Of a DNA stretch of 7,895 nucleotides, positions 1 through 6,287 are shown in pieces. The notes under the pieces were generated by a model. It saw only the letters and a list, made by a program, of their open reading frames with translations, was not told where the DNA came from and did not search any database. A program made the translations under genes and the position numbers. Source of the stretch: Helicobacter sp. (lineage in GTDB: Bacteria; Campylobacterota; Campylobacteria; Campylobacterales; Helicobacteraceae); NCBI GenBank assembly GCA_029257755.1, contig JARIAP010000065.1, forward strand, positions 1 through 7,895. The letters are read 5' to 3'. The number at the start of each line of letters is the position of its first letter. Position 1 is the first letter of the stretch.

Positions 1-198
1 TTGCACCGCATCATTACTCCTTGTATGTGCTGCATTACCACCTGTTGCTTTTTCATCATCTATAGCATATAGATTCTGTGATATTGCAAATGCACAAACA
101 ATACTAAAAGCAAATGGCATAAATCTCGTTTGCAAAGATACCTTTTGCTTTAGCGTTTTATTTGATTGTCTTGACTTGTGATAATTAAAATTAAGCAT
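1..198 (-). CDS. Exported protein of unknown function, N-terminal part only
   Basis: The first 66 codons read from an ATG at 198-196 with no stop and run off the left edge of the window. The N-terminus looks like a Sec signal peptide. It has a long basic, polar n-region (residues 1-26, with K8, R10, K14, K17, K19 and R25), a hydrophobic core (27-41, MPFAFSIVCAFAIS) and a signal peptidase I-like site after LYA (residue 45). The mature part begins IDDEKATGGN and is acidic and polar. An AAGG ribosome binding site lies about 10 nt upstream, and a good promoter lies further upstream. An internal ATG at residue 27 would remove all the positive charge, so the first ATG is preferred. Long n-regions occur on many Helicobacter outer-membrane proteins and receptors, but the visible part has no family-specific motif. 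Periplasmic or outer-membrane location is inference, and the function is unknown. Confidence 0.75.
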   Translation of the reverse strand, partial: MLNFNYHKSRQSNKTLKQKVSLQTRFMPFAFSIVCAFAISQNLYAIDDEKATGGNAAHTRSNDAVQ

Positions 199-235
199 TA
201 TAATACTACCTTATATAATTGTGATATTAAATTTT

Positions 236-241
236 ATTATA
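236..241 (-). promoter_or_regulatory. Promoter (-10 box) of the exported-protein gene
   Basis: A perfect TATAAT reads on the minus strand at 241-236, about 38 nt upstream of the ATG at 198. Upstream of it are three T-tracts on the minus strand (A-runs at 244-249, 267-273 and 290-295 on the plus strand), spaced 22-23 bp apart, or roughly two helical turns. Periodic T-tracts in place of a -35 box are typical of Campylobacter and Helicobacter sigma-70 promoters. The predicted start of transcription is near 229, giving a leader of about 30 nt. No Fur-box-like operator was recognised around it. Confidence 0.55.
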
Positions 242-618
242 TTAAAAAATTACTGAATTTATGATTAAAAAAATAAAGTGCTTTGTAATAAAAAATATAT
301 AAAGAAAAAATGTTACAATTATTAACCTTTAAACATAGAATATAGGAATTTATGAGAATATGGTAGAAAATGGAATAATTATTTAATAATATAATATGAA
401 TTTTTACAATAATAGAATCTAGATTATATAAGATATAACATACATAAGAATAAATACATAAGTTAATATTAAATATTTTAATACTTTAACAAATAATAAT
501 TTTATATAAAAATTATATAAAACCTAGCTTACAATATATTGTTTATATTTATTGTTGATTAATGTTATAAAAATTTTTAACATATATTTTCGCATACAAA
601 TCTTTTATAATAATTAAT

Positions 619-637
619 AAACAAGCTACTCTTGTTT
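619..637 (-). terminator. Possible terminator hairpin downstream of aroF
   Basis: AAACAAG at 619-625 and CTTGTTT at 631-637 form a perfect 7-bp stem with a 5-nt loop. It is one of the few G/C-containing structures in the long gap. It lies about 125 nt past the aroF stop and is symmetrical, so it could act on either strand. The run of T after the stem is better on the plus strand than on the minus strand, where ATTAATTATTAT follows. Assignment as the aroF terminator is a guess from position. Confidence 0.3.
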
Positions 638-712
638 TTATGTTATATAAAGTTTTTAATTATTTTGTAAAATACCTAATGATATTATGCAATATTTTGA
701 GTATAATTATTC

Positions 713-732
713 ACAAATAAATACAAATAAAT
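713..732. repeat. Tandem duplication of a 10-mer downstream of aroF
   Basis: ACAAATAAAT occurs twice head to tail with no spacer (713-722 and 723-732), starting about 30 nt beyond the aroF stop codon. The 10-bp period is one helical turn. It may be a simple slippage duplication, and no function is implied by the sequence. Confidence 0.6.
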
Positions 733-762
733 TATGAAAAATATTACAATAAATAGTAAGTA

Positions 763-2124
763 TTATAAACTATTGTTTCTATCAAGTAATGTTTGTGCTA
801 GTTTAAAACTAAGCTCTAAAGCTTGTGTAGCATTTAATCTAGGATCACATTGAGTATGATAATTTGTATGCAATGTATTTTCATTAATAGCTTGAATCCC
901 ACCCATACATTCAGTTACATTCGCACCTGTCATTTCAAGATGAACTCCACCAGCAATACTACCCTGTGCTTTATGTATAGCGAAAAAACATTCAATTTCT
1001 TTTATAATATCTTCAAAAGCCCTTGTTTTATAACCACTACTTACAACTTTTGTATTTCCATGCATAGGATCACAACTCCACAAAATATTTCTACCATCTC
1101 TACACACATCTTGTAGCAATTTTGGGAATTTATCTCCTATTTTATCTGCACCCATACGAATAATTAAACTTAATCTACCCTCTTCATTGAGCGGATTCAA
1201 AATATCACATATTTTTAAAATATCATCTTTAGTCGCATTTGGTCCTATTTTTACACCAATAGGATTTTTAACACCACGCAAAAATTCTAAATGTGCGTGA
1301 TCTATTTCTCTTGTTCTCTCTCCTATCCATAACATGTGTGCAGAGCAATCATACCAATCCCCACTTAAAGAATCTTGTCTTGTAAGAGCCTCTTCATAAT
1401 GCAATACAAGTGCTTCATGAGAAGTGTAAAATGATACTTCTTTTAATTGACGAGTGTTGTTTGTATCAATTCCACAAGCTTTCATAAAACGCAATGATTT
1501 TGCTATATCGTTTGCTAGTTCTGCATATTTTCTACCAAAGTTATTATTAGCAACAAATCCTAAATTCCAAAAATGCACTTGTTCTAAATTAGCAAAGCCA
1601 CCCTGTGAAAATGCACGCAAAAGGTTTAATGTGCTTGCACTTTGATGATAACCTTTTAGAAGTCTTGATGGATCTGGTTCTCTTTTATCTAATTCTTGAG
1701 AATTTATTAAATCCCCTCTATAACTAGGATATGTTACCCCGTCTATAGTTTCAGTATCACTACTTCTTGGCTTTGCAAATTGCCCTGCTAATCTACCAAC
1801 TTTAACAATAGGGCAACCAGAGGCAAAAGTCAAGATAACACTCATTTGTAAAATAATTTTAAACATATCTCGTATAGAATTAGCACTAAATTGAGAAAAA
1901 CTCTCTGCACAATCACCACCTTGCAAAACAAAAGCTTCTCCCCTGCTAGCTTTAGCTATTTTTTCTTTCAAGCTATCTGCTTCTTTAGCAAATACTAATG
2001 GCGGTAAGCTTGATAATTCTCTCTCTACAGATTCTATTGCTTCTTTGTTTAAATAAATAGGGTGTTGTTTTATTGGAAAATTTCTCCAACTTTTTTTATC
2101 CCACTTTGTTAATTTATCATTCAT
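763..2124 (-). CDS. aroF: Class II 3-deoxy-D-arabino-heptulosonate 7-phosphate synthase
   Basis: This enzyme condenses phosphoenolpyruvate and erythrose 4-phosphate in the cytosol, the first step of the shikimate pathway to aromatic amino acids, folate and quinones. The 453-residue length is normal for class II (plant/Mycobacterium-type) enzymes. Family blocks are clear: LQGGDCAES (67-75), [11 protein letters not shown] (110-120), YRGDLIN (135-141), HFWNLGF (184-190), [13 protein letters not shown] (260-272), GVKIGPN (290-296), CDPMHGN (351-357) and [18 protein letters not shown] (392-409). The expected metal ligands are present as C72, H355, E397 and D427, with the same spacing as in the Mycobacterium tuberculosis enzyme as I recall it. 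The frame also allows a GTG at 2127 just before the ATG at 2124. AAGG at 2132-2135 is 7 nt from the ATG but only 4 nt from the GTG, so the ATG is chosen. The gene appears monocistronic, with its own promoter. Family assignment is very secure. The symbol aroF follows Helicobacter usage; aroG or aroA are used elsewhere. Confidence 0.97.
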   Translation of the reverse strand: MNDKLTKWDKKSWRNFPIKQHPIYLNKEAIESVERELSSLPPLVFAKEADSLKEKIAKASRGEAFVLQGGDCAESFSQFSANSIRDMFKIILQMSVILTFASGCPIVKVGRLAGQFAKPRSSDTETIDGVTYPSYRGDLINSQELDKREPDPSRLLKGYHQSASTLNLLRAFSQGGFANLEQVHFWNLGFVANNNFGRKYAELANDIAKSLRFMKACGIDTNNTRQLKEVSFYTSHEALVLHYEEALTRQDSLSGDWYDCSAHMLWIGERTREIDHAHLEFLRGVKNPIGVKIGPNATKDDILKICDILNPLNEEGRLSLIIRMGADKIGDKFPKLLQDVCRDGRNILWSCDPMHGNTKVVSSGYKTRAFEDIIKEIECFFAIHKAQGSIAGGVHLEMTGANVTECMGGIQAINENTLHTNYHTQCDPRLNATQALELSFKLAQTLLDRNNSL

Positions 2125-2131
2125 CACAATA

Positions 2132-2135
2132 CCTT
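2132..2135 (-). promoter_or_regulatory. Ribosome binding site deciding the aroF start
   Basis: AAGG on the minus strand has 7 nt between it and the ATG at 2124, and 4 nt between it and the alternative GTG at 2127. The spacing favours the ATG, although both in-frame codons are adjacent (GTGATG) and would differ by only one residue. Confidence 0.6.
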
Positions 2136-2163
2136 TTATTTTTGTTTAAAATAGATTCTATGT

Positions 2164-2172
2164 ATTTTAACA
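2164..2172 (-). promoter_or_regulatory. Likely aroF promoter, extended -10
   Basis: TGTTAAAAT on the minus strand fits an extended -10 element (TGn followed by a TATAAT-like hexamer), 39 nt upstream of the aroF ATG. The predicted start is near 2157, next to a copy of the window-wide AGATTCT word (2153-2159). No clear -35 box is visible, as is usual in this group. Confidence 0.45.
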
Positions 2173-2218
2173 AGTTTTATTTAATTTATAACATTTAACT
2201 TTTAAACATACTAAAGAA

Positions 2219-2262
2219 ACAATGAATATACATTACATTAACATTCAATTTATATTCATTGT
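2219..2262 (-). terminator. 12-bp inverted repeat between bcp and aroF, possible bcp terminator
   Basis: ACAATGAATATA (2219-2230) and TATATTCATTGT (2251-2262) are a perfect 12-bp inverted repeat with a 20-nt spacer. AAAG (2213-2216) and CTTT (2266-2269) could extend the stem past a small internal loop. On the minus strand the structure begins about 24 nt after the bcp stop and is followed by TTCTTT, so it may end bcp transcription. The stem has only two G:C pairs and the loop is long for a terminator. A protein-binding operator upstream of the aroF promoter is the main alternative. Confidence 0.4.
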
Positions 2263-2285
2263 AATCTTTGAAAAAAATTTATATA

Positions 2286-2768
2286 TTATACCTTGTTGCT
2301 CTGTGTTAAAAAATCTAGAATCTTTTGTGCATGTCCTTTTGCTTTTACATTATAAAAAGATTCTATAATTTTTCCATCTTTTATAATAAAGGTGCTTCTA
2401 TATATACCAAATACCTCTTTACCATACATATTTTTTTTCCCATAGGCATGATACTTAGTTGCTACACCCTTGTCTTCATCGCTTAACAATATAATTTTTA
2501 TATCTTTAGATTGAATAAATTTTTTATGTGTTTGGATTTTATCTGGGCTAATACCAACTATTATTGTATTTAATTTTTCAAAAGATTCTAATAATTGACT
2601 AAATTCTTGTGCTTGTGTTGTGCATCCGCTTGTATTATCTTTTGGATAAAAATAAAGCACTATTGTATATCCAACAAAGTCTTGCAATGATATAACAACA
2701 CCATCTTCATTTGGCAAACTAAATATTGGTGCTATATCGCCCGATTTTAATTGTAATTTTTCTGACAT
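2286..2768 (-). CDS. bcp: Thiol peroxidase of the Bcp/PrxQ peroxiredoxin family
   Basis: This 160-residue cytosolic peroxiredoxin reduces hydrogen peroxide and organic hydroperoxides using thiol reductants such as thioredoxin. The active-site block is YPKDNTSGCTTQAQEF (41-56), which carries the universal PxxxTxxC motif (P42, T46, C49). The conserved arginine is R124 in IYRSTFII. The C-terminal block FYNVKAKGHAQKIL closely resembles the Helicobacter pylori protein. C49 is the only cysteine in the protein. The residue five positions on, a resolving cysteine in many Bcp proteins, is Q54, so the enzyme must work by a one-cysteine mechanism. AAGGA lies 6 nt upstream of the ATG at 2768. The gaps on both sides suggest a single-gene unit. 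Proximity to aroF matches my recollection of H. pylori gene order (HP0134 and HP0136). Confidence 0.95.
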   Translation of the reverse strand: MSEKLQLKSGDIAPIFSLPNEDGVVISLQDFVGYTIVLYFYPKDNTSGCTTQAQEFSQLLESFEKLNTIIVGISPDKIQTHKKFIQSKDIKIILLSDEDKGVATKYHAYGKKNMYGKEVFGIYRSTFIIKDGKIIESFYNVKAKGHAQKILDFLTQSNKV

Positions 2769-3095
2769 ATTTAATCCTTATATTAAGTGCTTTTTCTTAG
2801 AATCATCATGAAATAAATTGTTAAATATAAATAATATCATTGCTAATATTAATCTAAAATAATATAAGCAAGTAAATTAATCAATTCATAAAGAATTAAA
2901 TTTATTTATATACTCTAGTTATACATTGTTTAATTCATTAAAGTAAAAATATATCTTAATATTTTATTTTATAAAATTAATAAACTATATTAATAAACAT
3001 ATATACATCAACAATGCCTATTTCATAAAACAATACTATACTAAACCTTATTAATAGCCTTATTTGCAAGTAATATAAAAAGTGTAATAACCTAG
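2769..3095. other. AT-rich intergenic region between adk and bcp
   Basis: These 327 bp carry no credible reading frame on either strand. The likely bcp promoter and ribosome binding site are at the bcp end. GAATTAAA (2893-2900) and TTTAATTC (2929-2936) form an 8-bp inverted repeat with a 28-nt spacer. CCTTATT occurs twice in direct orientation near 3046-3064. No convincing terminator for the aspS-adk operon is visible. Either termination is factor-dependent or the structure is too AT-rich to recognise. Confidence 0.6.
2831..2839 (-). promoter_or_regulatory. Possible bcp promoter, extended -10
   Basis: TGATATTAT on the minus strand resembles an extended -10 element. It lies about 63 nt upstream of the bcp ATG, with a predicted start near 2824. 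The region is so AT-rich that TATATT-like alternatives a little further upstream are almost as good. No PerR-like palindrome was recognised. Confidence 0.3.
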
Positions 3096-3665
3096 CTAAA
3101 TCTTAGATTCTATAAAATTACGCATATCAGATACAATTTCTTCAATGGATCTTTCACCATTTACAACATGTAAAATATTCATATTTTTATAAAATTCTTG
3201 TATTTCACTTAAAGGTTCTGTATAAACACGCATACGATTTTTAAATACCTCTGCGTTATCATCAGCACCCCTAGCTCTTCCTAAAACCCTATCTTTAGCA
3301 ACTTCTTCGCTAACCTGCACTTCAATAACACTTAATAGCTTTACTTTAGAATCTTGTTGTAAAACTTTATCAAGCTCTATCATTTGTTCAACACTTCGTG
3401 GATAACCATCAATCAAAATAATATCTTTTGGTGAATTATTAATAGCATTTATTATTGTTTGAACAACTATATCAAGCGGAACAAGATTTCCTTTGCTTGT
3501 AAAACTCTCAATTAACTTGCCCTGTTCGCTACCATTAGCAACCTCTGCTCTTAGCAAATCACCTGTAGAATAATGTGCTATGTTAGCATTAGATTCTGCT
3601 ATTTTTTGCGCATCTGTTGTTTTACCGCTACCGGGTGCTCCAATAATCAAAAATAATTTCTTCAT
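3096..3665 (-). CDS. adk: Adenylate kinase, short-LID type
   Basis: The enzyme interconverts ATP + AMP and two ADP in the cytosol and keeps the adenylate pool balanced. The 189 residues show the P-loop GAPGSGKTT (9-17), the AMP-binding region HYSTGDLLR (31-39), the DGYPRS block (86-91), and a short lid around [20 protein letters not shown] (126-145). The lid lacks the zinc-binding cysteines and insertion of long-type kinases. The length agrees with H. pylori Adk (about 191 residues). The ATG at 3665 is preceded by AAGGAG with 5 nt spacing. Nine bases separate it from the aspS stop, and that stop overlaps the ribosome binding site, so the two genes are almost certainly co-transcribed and translationally coupled. 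The reading frame ends in TAG. Confidence 0.97.
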   Translation of the reverse strand: MKKLFLIIGAPGSGKTTDAQKIAESNANIAHYSTGDLLRAEVANGSEQGKLIESFTSKGNLVPLDIVVQTIINAINNSPKDIILIDGYPRSVEQMIELDKVLQQDSKVKLLSVIEVQVSEEVAKDRVLGRARGADDNAEVFKNRMRVYTEPLSEIQEFYKNMNILHVVNGERSIEEIVSDMRNFIESKI

Positions 3666-3670
3666 GATAA

Positions 3671-3676
3671 CTCCTT
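3671..3676 (-). promoter_or_regulatory. adk ribosome binding site overlapping the aspS stop codon
   Basis: On the minus strand TAAGGAG contains both the aspS stop (TAA, 3677-3675) and AAGGAG (3676-3671). It is followed by a 5-nt spacer and the adk ATG at 3665. A ribosome terminating on aspS would sit on the adk initiation site, which suggests coupling. There is no room for a separate promoter between the genes, though one inside aspS is possible. Confidence 0.8.
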
Positions 3677-5447
3677 ATTTTATATTGTTAAGTTTAATAT
3701 GTAATTCATTAAGCTGTGCCTGTGATACTATGCTAGGGGCTTCCATAAGCAAACAGCTAGCCTTTTGTGTTTTTGGAAATGCTATAACCTCCCTAATGCT
3801 AGAAGCACCACTTAAAAGCATTATTAACCTATCAAAGCCTATAGCAAAACCGCCATGTGGTGGTGCTCCATATTGCAATGCTTCAAGCAAAAAGCCAAAT
3901 TTATCTTGTGCTTCTTTATCGCTAATTTGCAATAAATCAAAAACTTTTTTTTGAATATCACTTTTATGTATTCTTATACTTCCGCCACCAAGTTCTACTC
4001 CATTTAAAACAATATCATAAGCAATAGATTCTATCTTTTCTATATTTGATTCATCAATATTTTTTGGCATAGTAAATGGATGATGTAAGGCTTTTATGCC
4101 TTCATCGGTTTGTTCAAACATAGGAAAATTAACAACCCATAAAAAACTAAGTTTATTAGAATCAATTAAATTTAATTGAGATGCAATTTCTAGTCTTAAT
4201 CTACCCATGTAGTCCCAAACTACCTGCTTTTTACCTGCACCAAAGAATATAATATCACCCTTTTTTGCACCAACCCTATTTATCAACTCTTTTAATAAAT
4301 CTGGTTTTATAAATTTTACAATGGGACCTTTTAATCCCAATTCTATTTCTTTTTCTGTAAAGTCAATACATTCATCTTTTATCTGTATATATGCAAGACC
4401 TTTTGCACCAAAATTTCTAACAAATTTTTCTAAATCCAATAAATTTTTTCTACTAAAATGAGAATCTCCTCCTACTACACATAAGGCTTTAAAACGATTT
4501 TTATTAGAATCTAATGCTATTTGCTTAAAAACATCATTGCTTGATTCTATAAATAAATCATAAACCTCAACTAATGGCATATCAAATCGCAAGTCTGGTT
4601 TATCGCTACCATAAGATTCCATAGCTTCATTATAATCTATCAAAGGTATTTCATAATTAATTTCTTTTCCACAGGATTTAAATATTTCTAATATTAAACC
4701 TTGTGCTATTTTCATAATATCTTTTTCATTGCAAAAACTCATTTCTACATCTATTTGTGTAAATTCTGGTTGTCTATCCGCACGCAAATCTTCATCTCTA
4801 AAACACTTTGCTATTTGATAATATCTCTCAAAGCCACTCATCATAAGAAGCTGTTTAAATAATTGTGGGCTTTGGGGCAAAGCATAAAACTCACCATCAT
4901 GCACACGACTAGGCACAAGATAATCTCTTGCTCCCTCTGGTGTAGCCTTTGTTAAAATTGGAGTTTCAACTTCTAAAAAGCCATTTTCTTCAAGAAATTT
5001 TCTTGCTACACTTGCTACTTTTGAGCGAAGTTTAAAAATCTCAAGGCTTTTTGTATTTCTTAAATCAAGGTAACGATATTTTAAACGCAACTCTTCATTT
5101 ACACTTTCATCTCCTATTATAATTGGGGTAGTTGCAGATTTGTTCTCTATATTGAGAGATTCTAATACTACTTCAATATCACCTGTTTTTAACTTTGGGT
5201 TATTTAGCCCTTCTCCTCTAGCCCTTATCTTACCTTTTGCAAACAATACATATTCATCTCTAACACTAGATGCAATTTCATGTGCGTTGCTACTTGGATC
5301 AGCTACAAGCTGTATAATACCACTTTTATCACGAAGATCAATAAATACTATACCACCATGATCTCTATAACTATTACACCAACCACAAAGTGTAACTTCT
5401 TTACCTATATCTTTTGAACTTAAATCTGCGTTATAATGTGTCCGCAT
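3675..5447 (-). CDS. aspS: Aspartyl-tRNA synthetase, probably non-discriminating
   Basis: This class IIb synthetase charges tRNA-Asp with aspartate in the cytosol. The 590 residues show an N-terminal OB-fold anticodon-binding domain (about 1-105), class II motif 1 (about 150-163), the EGARDYLVP flipping loop (171-179), QSPQLFKQ (192-199) and motif 2 with [18 protein letters not shown] (216-233). A bacterial GAD insertion follows (about 285-410), and motif 3 is [14 protein letters not shown] (527-540). In the anticodon domain, L81 and L86 match the residues I recall as linked to relaxed tRNA-Asn recognition in H. pylori AspRS. Charging of both tRNA-Asp and tRNA-Asn is therefore inferred, with GatCAB elsewhere expected to amidate Asp-tRNA-Asn. 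AAGGA lies 5 nt before the ATG at 5447. It is the first gene of the aspS-adk operon. The coding strand contains an A8 run at codons 499-501. Confidence 0.97.
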   Translation of the reverse strand: MRTHYNADLSSKDIGKEVTLCGWCNSYRDHGGIVFIDLRDKSGIIQLVADPSSNAHEIASSVRDEYVLFAKGKIRARGEGLNNPKLKTGDIEVVLESLNIENKSATTPIIIGDESVNEELRLKYRYLDLRNTKSLEIFKLRSKVASVARKFLEENGFLEVETPILTKATPEGARDYLVPSRVHDGEFYALPQSPQLFKQLLMMSGFERYYQIAKCFRDEDLRADRQPEFTQIDVEMSFCNEKDIMKIAQGLILEIFKSCGKEINYEIPLIDYNEAMESYGSDKPDLRFDMPLVEVYDLFIESSNDVFKQIALDSNKNRFKALCVVGGDSHFSRKNLLDLEKFVRNFGAKGLAYIQIKDECIDFTEKEIELGLKGPIVKFIKPDLLKELINRVGAKKGDIIFFGAGKKQVVWDYMGRLRLEIASQLNLIDSNKLSFLWVVNFPMFEQTDEGIKALHHPFTMPKNIDESNIEKIESIAYDIVLNGVELGGGSIRIHKSDIQKKVFDLLQISDKEAQDKFGFLLEALQYGAPPHGGFAIGFDRLIMLLSGASSIREVIAFPKTQKASCLLMEAPSIVSQAQLNELHIKLNNIK

Positions 5448-5455
5448 TATATTCC

Positions 5456-5467
5456 TTAAAGCTTTAA
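5456..5467. repeat. 12-bp perfect palindrome in the aspS leader
   Basis: TTAAAGCTTTAA is a perfect palindrome. Its left end overlaps the aspS ribosome binding site (minus-strand AAGGA at 5457-5453). With no spacer it cannot form a good RNA hairpin, but it could be a protein site or allow mRNA dimer pairing. Chance is possible in such AT-rich sequence. Confidence 0.5.
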
Positions 5468-5476
5468 AATAATGTC

Positions 5477-5485
5477 TTATATAGC
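5477..5485 (-). promoter_or_regulatory. Likely aspS-adk promoter, extended -10 within a small inverted repeat
   Basis: The minus strand reads TGCTATATA, a TGn extension plus a TATAAT-like hexamer, about 30 nt upstream of the aspS ATG. The same bases are part of a 5-bp inverted repeat, ATAGC (5481-5485) and GCTAT (5491-5495), with a 5-nt spacer. A start near 5470 would give a short leader containing the TTAAAGCTTTAA palindrome. The inverted repeat could also be a weak end-of-transcript hairpin for the upstream META-domain gene, about 65 nt past its stop. Confidence 0.4.
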
Positions 5486-5557
5486 ATTTTGCTATTATTT
5501 AATTAAGTAATTAAACAAATAATTTAAAATGATTATATTGTAATATTTAAAATGTTA

Positions 5558-6043
5558 TTATCTTACAAGATGAATTTTTATATTATCGCGAACAAGAGTT
5601 ATCCCCTCAAAATTCTTTTCAATCATAAAAGAACCATTCAATAATCTTAAAAAAGAATCCTCAAATTTCATAACTTCTTCTGGATGGCACATTTTTCTTG
5701 TAGTAGCTCCATCGCTAATTGTTATTTGTTGTGGATTTATACTTGACATATAAGGTAACATAAAGTTGTTGCAACCTACAACACCTGCAATATTATTGTT
5801 ACTAATTTGCAAATATGCACCTTCAGCATGTTCTGGAACTCTCATAAAAGCTCCATCAATCTCTATAATACTAATATGCCAATCACCCAAAATGTTAATT
5901 GGTTTTCTAGTTACTTGTTGCGATTCTGATTTCAAGTTAAATCCCTCTGCATATATATTTGAAACAGGTAAAGCTAAACATGCACCAAGAGCTAAGCAAG
6001 GCATCAACTTAATGAAATTAAATTTATTTTCACATTTTTGCAT
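5558..6043 (-). CDS. Exported META/HslJ-domain protein
   Basis: The 161-residue protein has an N-terminal export signal followed by a single META domain (about 50-161). The domain is marked by LGDWHIS (52-58), the VVGCNNF loop (88-94), ATTRKMCHPEEVMKFEDSFLRLL (113-135) and a final ITLVRDNIKIHLVR strand. C91 and C119 are the conserved cysteine pair of the family and may form a disulphide outside the cytosol. Two processing routes fit: signal peptidase I after IYA (residue 32), or lipidation at C22 in LGAC, since E. coli HslJ is a lipoprotein. META proteins are linked to heat-shock phenotypes, novobiocin resistance and secreted antigens, but the biochemical role is unknown. AAGGA lies 6 nt before the ATG at 6043. 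An extended -10 promoter and a leader hairpin precede it, so it is probably its own transcription unit upstream of aspS. Confidence 0.85.
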   Translation of the reverse strand: MQKCENKFNFIKLMPCLALGACLALPVSNIYAEGFNLKSESQQVTRKPINILGDWHISIIEIDGAFMRVPEHAEGAYLQISNNNIAGVVGCNNFMLPYMSSINPQQITISDGATTRKMCHPEEVMKFEDSFLRLLNGSFMIEKNFEGITLVRDNIKIHLVR

Positions 6044-6078
6044 TTTATATCCTTAATATTAATGTAGTAATGTCAAAC

Positions 6079-6100
6079 CAAAACAATTTATATTGTTTTG
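6079..6100 (-). promoter_or_regulatory. Leader hairpin upstream of the META-domain gene
   Basis: CAAAACAAT (6079-6087) and ATTGTTTTG (6092-6100) form a perfect 9-bp inverted repeat with a 4-nt spacer. It lies just downstream of the predicted transcription start (about 6110) and ends about 35 nt before the ATG. It could be an RNA hairpin protecting the 5' end of the message, an attenuator-like element, or an operator for a dimeric repressor. It has three G:C pairs in the stem. Confidence 0.5.
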
Positions 6101-6116
6101 ATATATAAATATTGTA

Positions 6117-6125
6117 ATTATAACA
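6117..6125 (-). promoter_or_regulatory. Promoter of the META-domain gene, extended -10
   Basis: TGTTATAAT is an exact extended -10 element on the minus strand, 74 nt upstream of the ATG at 6043. T- and A-tracts lie upstream. The predicted start near 6110 gives a leader of about 67 nt that includes the 6079-6100 hairpin. Confidence 0.6.
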
Positions 6126-6225
6126 AAATTATTATATTTTTTTAAAATAAAACAAATAAAATTGCATAGTAAAATATAATAACAGGTAAAACAGCACATA
6201 TAAATTTATGTTTTTTATGTATTAT

Positions 6226-6251
6226 AATCTAATGCAATTCTAATTTAGATT
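6226..6251 (-). terminator. Possible weak terminator after the NDH-2-like gene
   Basis: AATCTAA (6226-6232) and TTAGATT (6245-6251) form a 7-bp inverted repeat with a 12-nt spacer, about 37 nt past the stop of the upstream flavoprotein gene. No good T-run follows it on the minus strand, so the assignment is weak. The surrounding 6044-6287 gap is about 15% G+C and contains no gene. Confidence 0.2.
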
Positions 6252-6287
6252 TTATTATTCTTGCAATTATGTATTTAAAAATCTATA

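Larger units (their letters stand above)
199..762. other. Long AT-rich intergenic region
   Basis: These 564 bp lie between the 3' end of aroF and the start of the exported-protein gene. By hand count about 14% of bases are G or C. No reading frame longer than about 15 codons with a ribosome binding site was seen on either strand. The region holds the promoter near 236, a small hairpin at 619-637 and a tandem 10-mer at 713-732. Two copies of TTATATAAAA lie at 502-511 and 513-522, which is probably low-complexity sequence. No tRNA- or rRNA-like structure is visible. A small RNA cannot be excluded from sequence alone. Confidence 0.7.

Noticed and set aside
261..302. A 13-codon plus-strand frame starting ATGATTAAA
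   Set aside because: It has no ribosome binding site, is lysine/isoleucine-rich as expected from AT-rich DNA, and overlaps the T-tract promoter of the minus-strand gene.
502..522. Direct repeat of TTATATAAAA
   Set aside because: The same TTATATAA word recurs elsewhere in the gap and is low-complexity AT sequence. There is no flanking structure suggesting a mobile element or recombination site.
707..715. TTATTCACA, a match to the relaxed DnaA-box consensus, in very AT-rich DNA
   Set aside because: Only one box was seen, with no cluster and no dnaA or other origin-linked gene nearby. A single match in 8 kb of AT-rich DNA is expected by chance, so it is not called an origin.
2893..2936. GAATTAAA/TTTAATTC inverted repeat as a terminator for adk or an operator for bcp
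   Set aside because: The stem is only 8 bp with one G:C pair and a 28-nt spacer, and it is about 160-200 nt from adk. Such repeats are expected by chance at this base composition.
3580..3954. A 124-codon plus-strand open frame over the adk/aspS junction
   Set aside because: It lies opposite two highly conserved genes, has no family motif, and its composition is what the complement of those genes predicts. The other plus-strand frames at 850-1116, 1454-1645, 5140-5361, 5766-6056 and 7021-7218 are rejected for the same reason.
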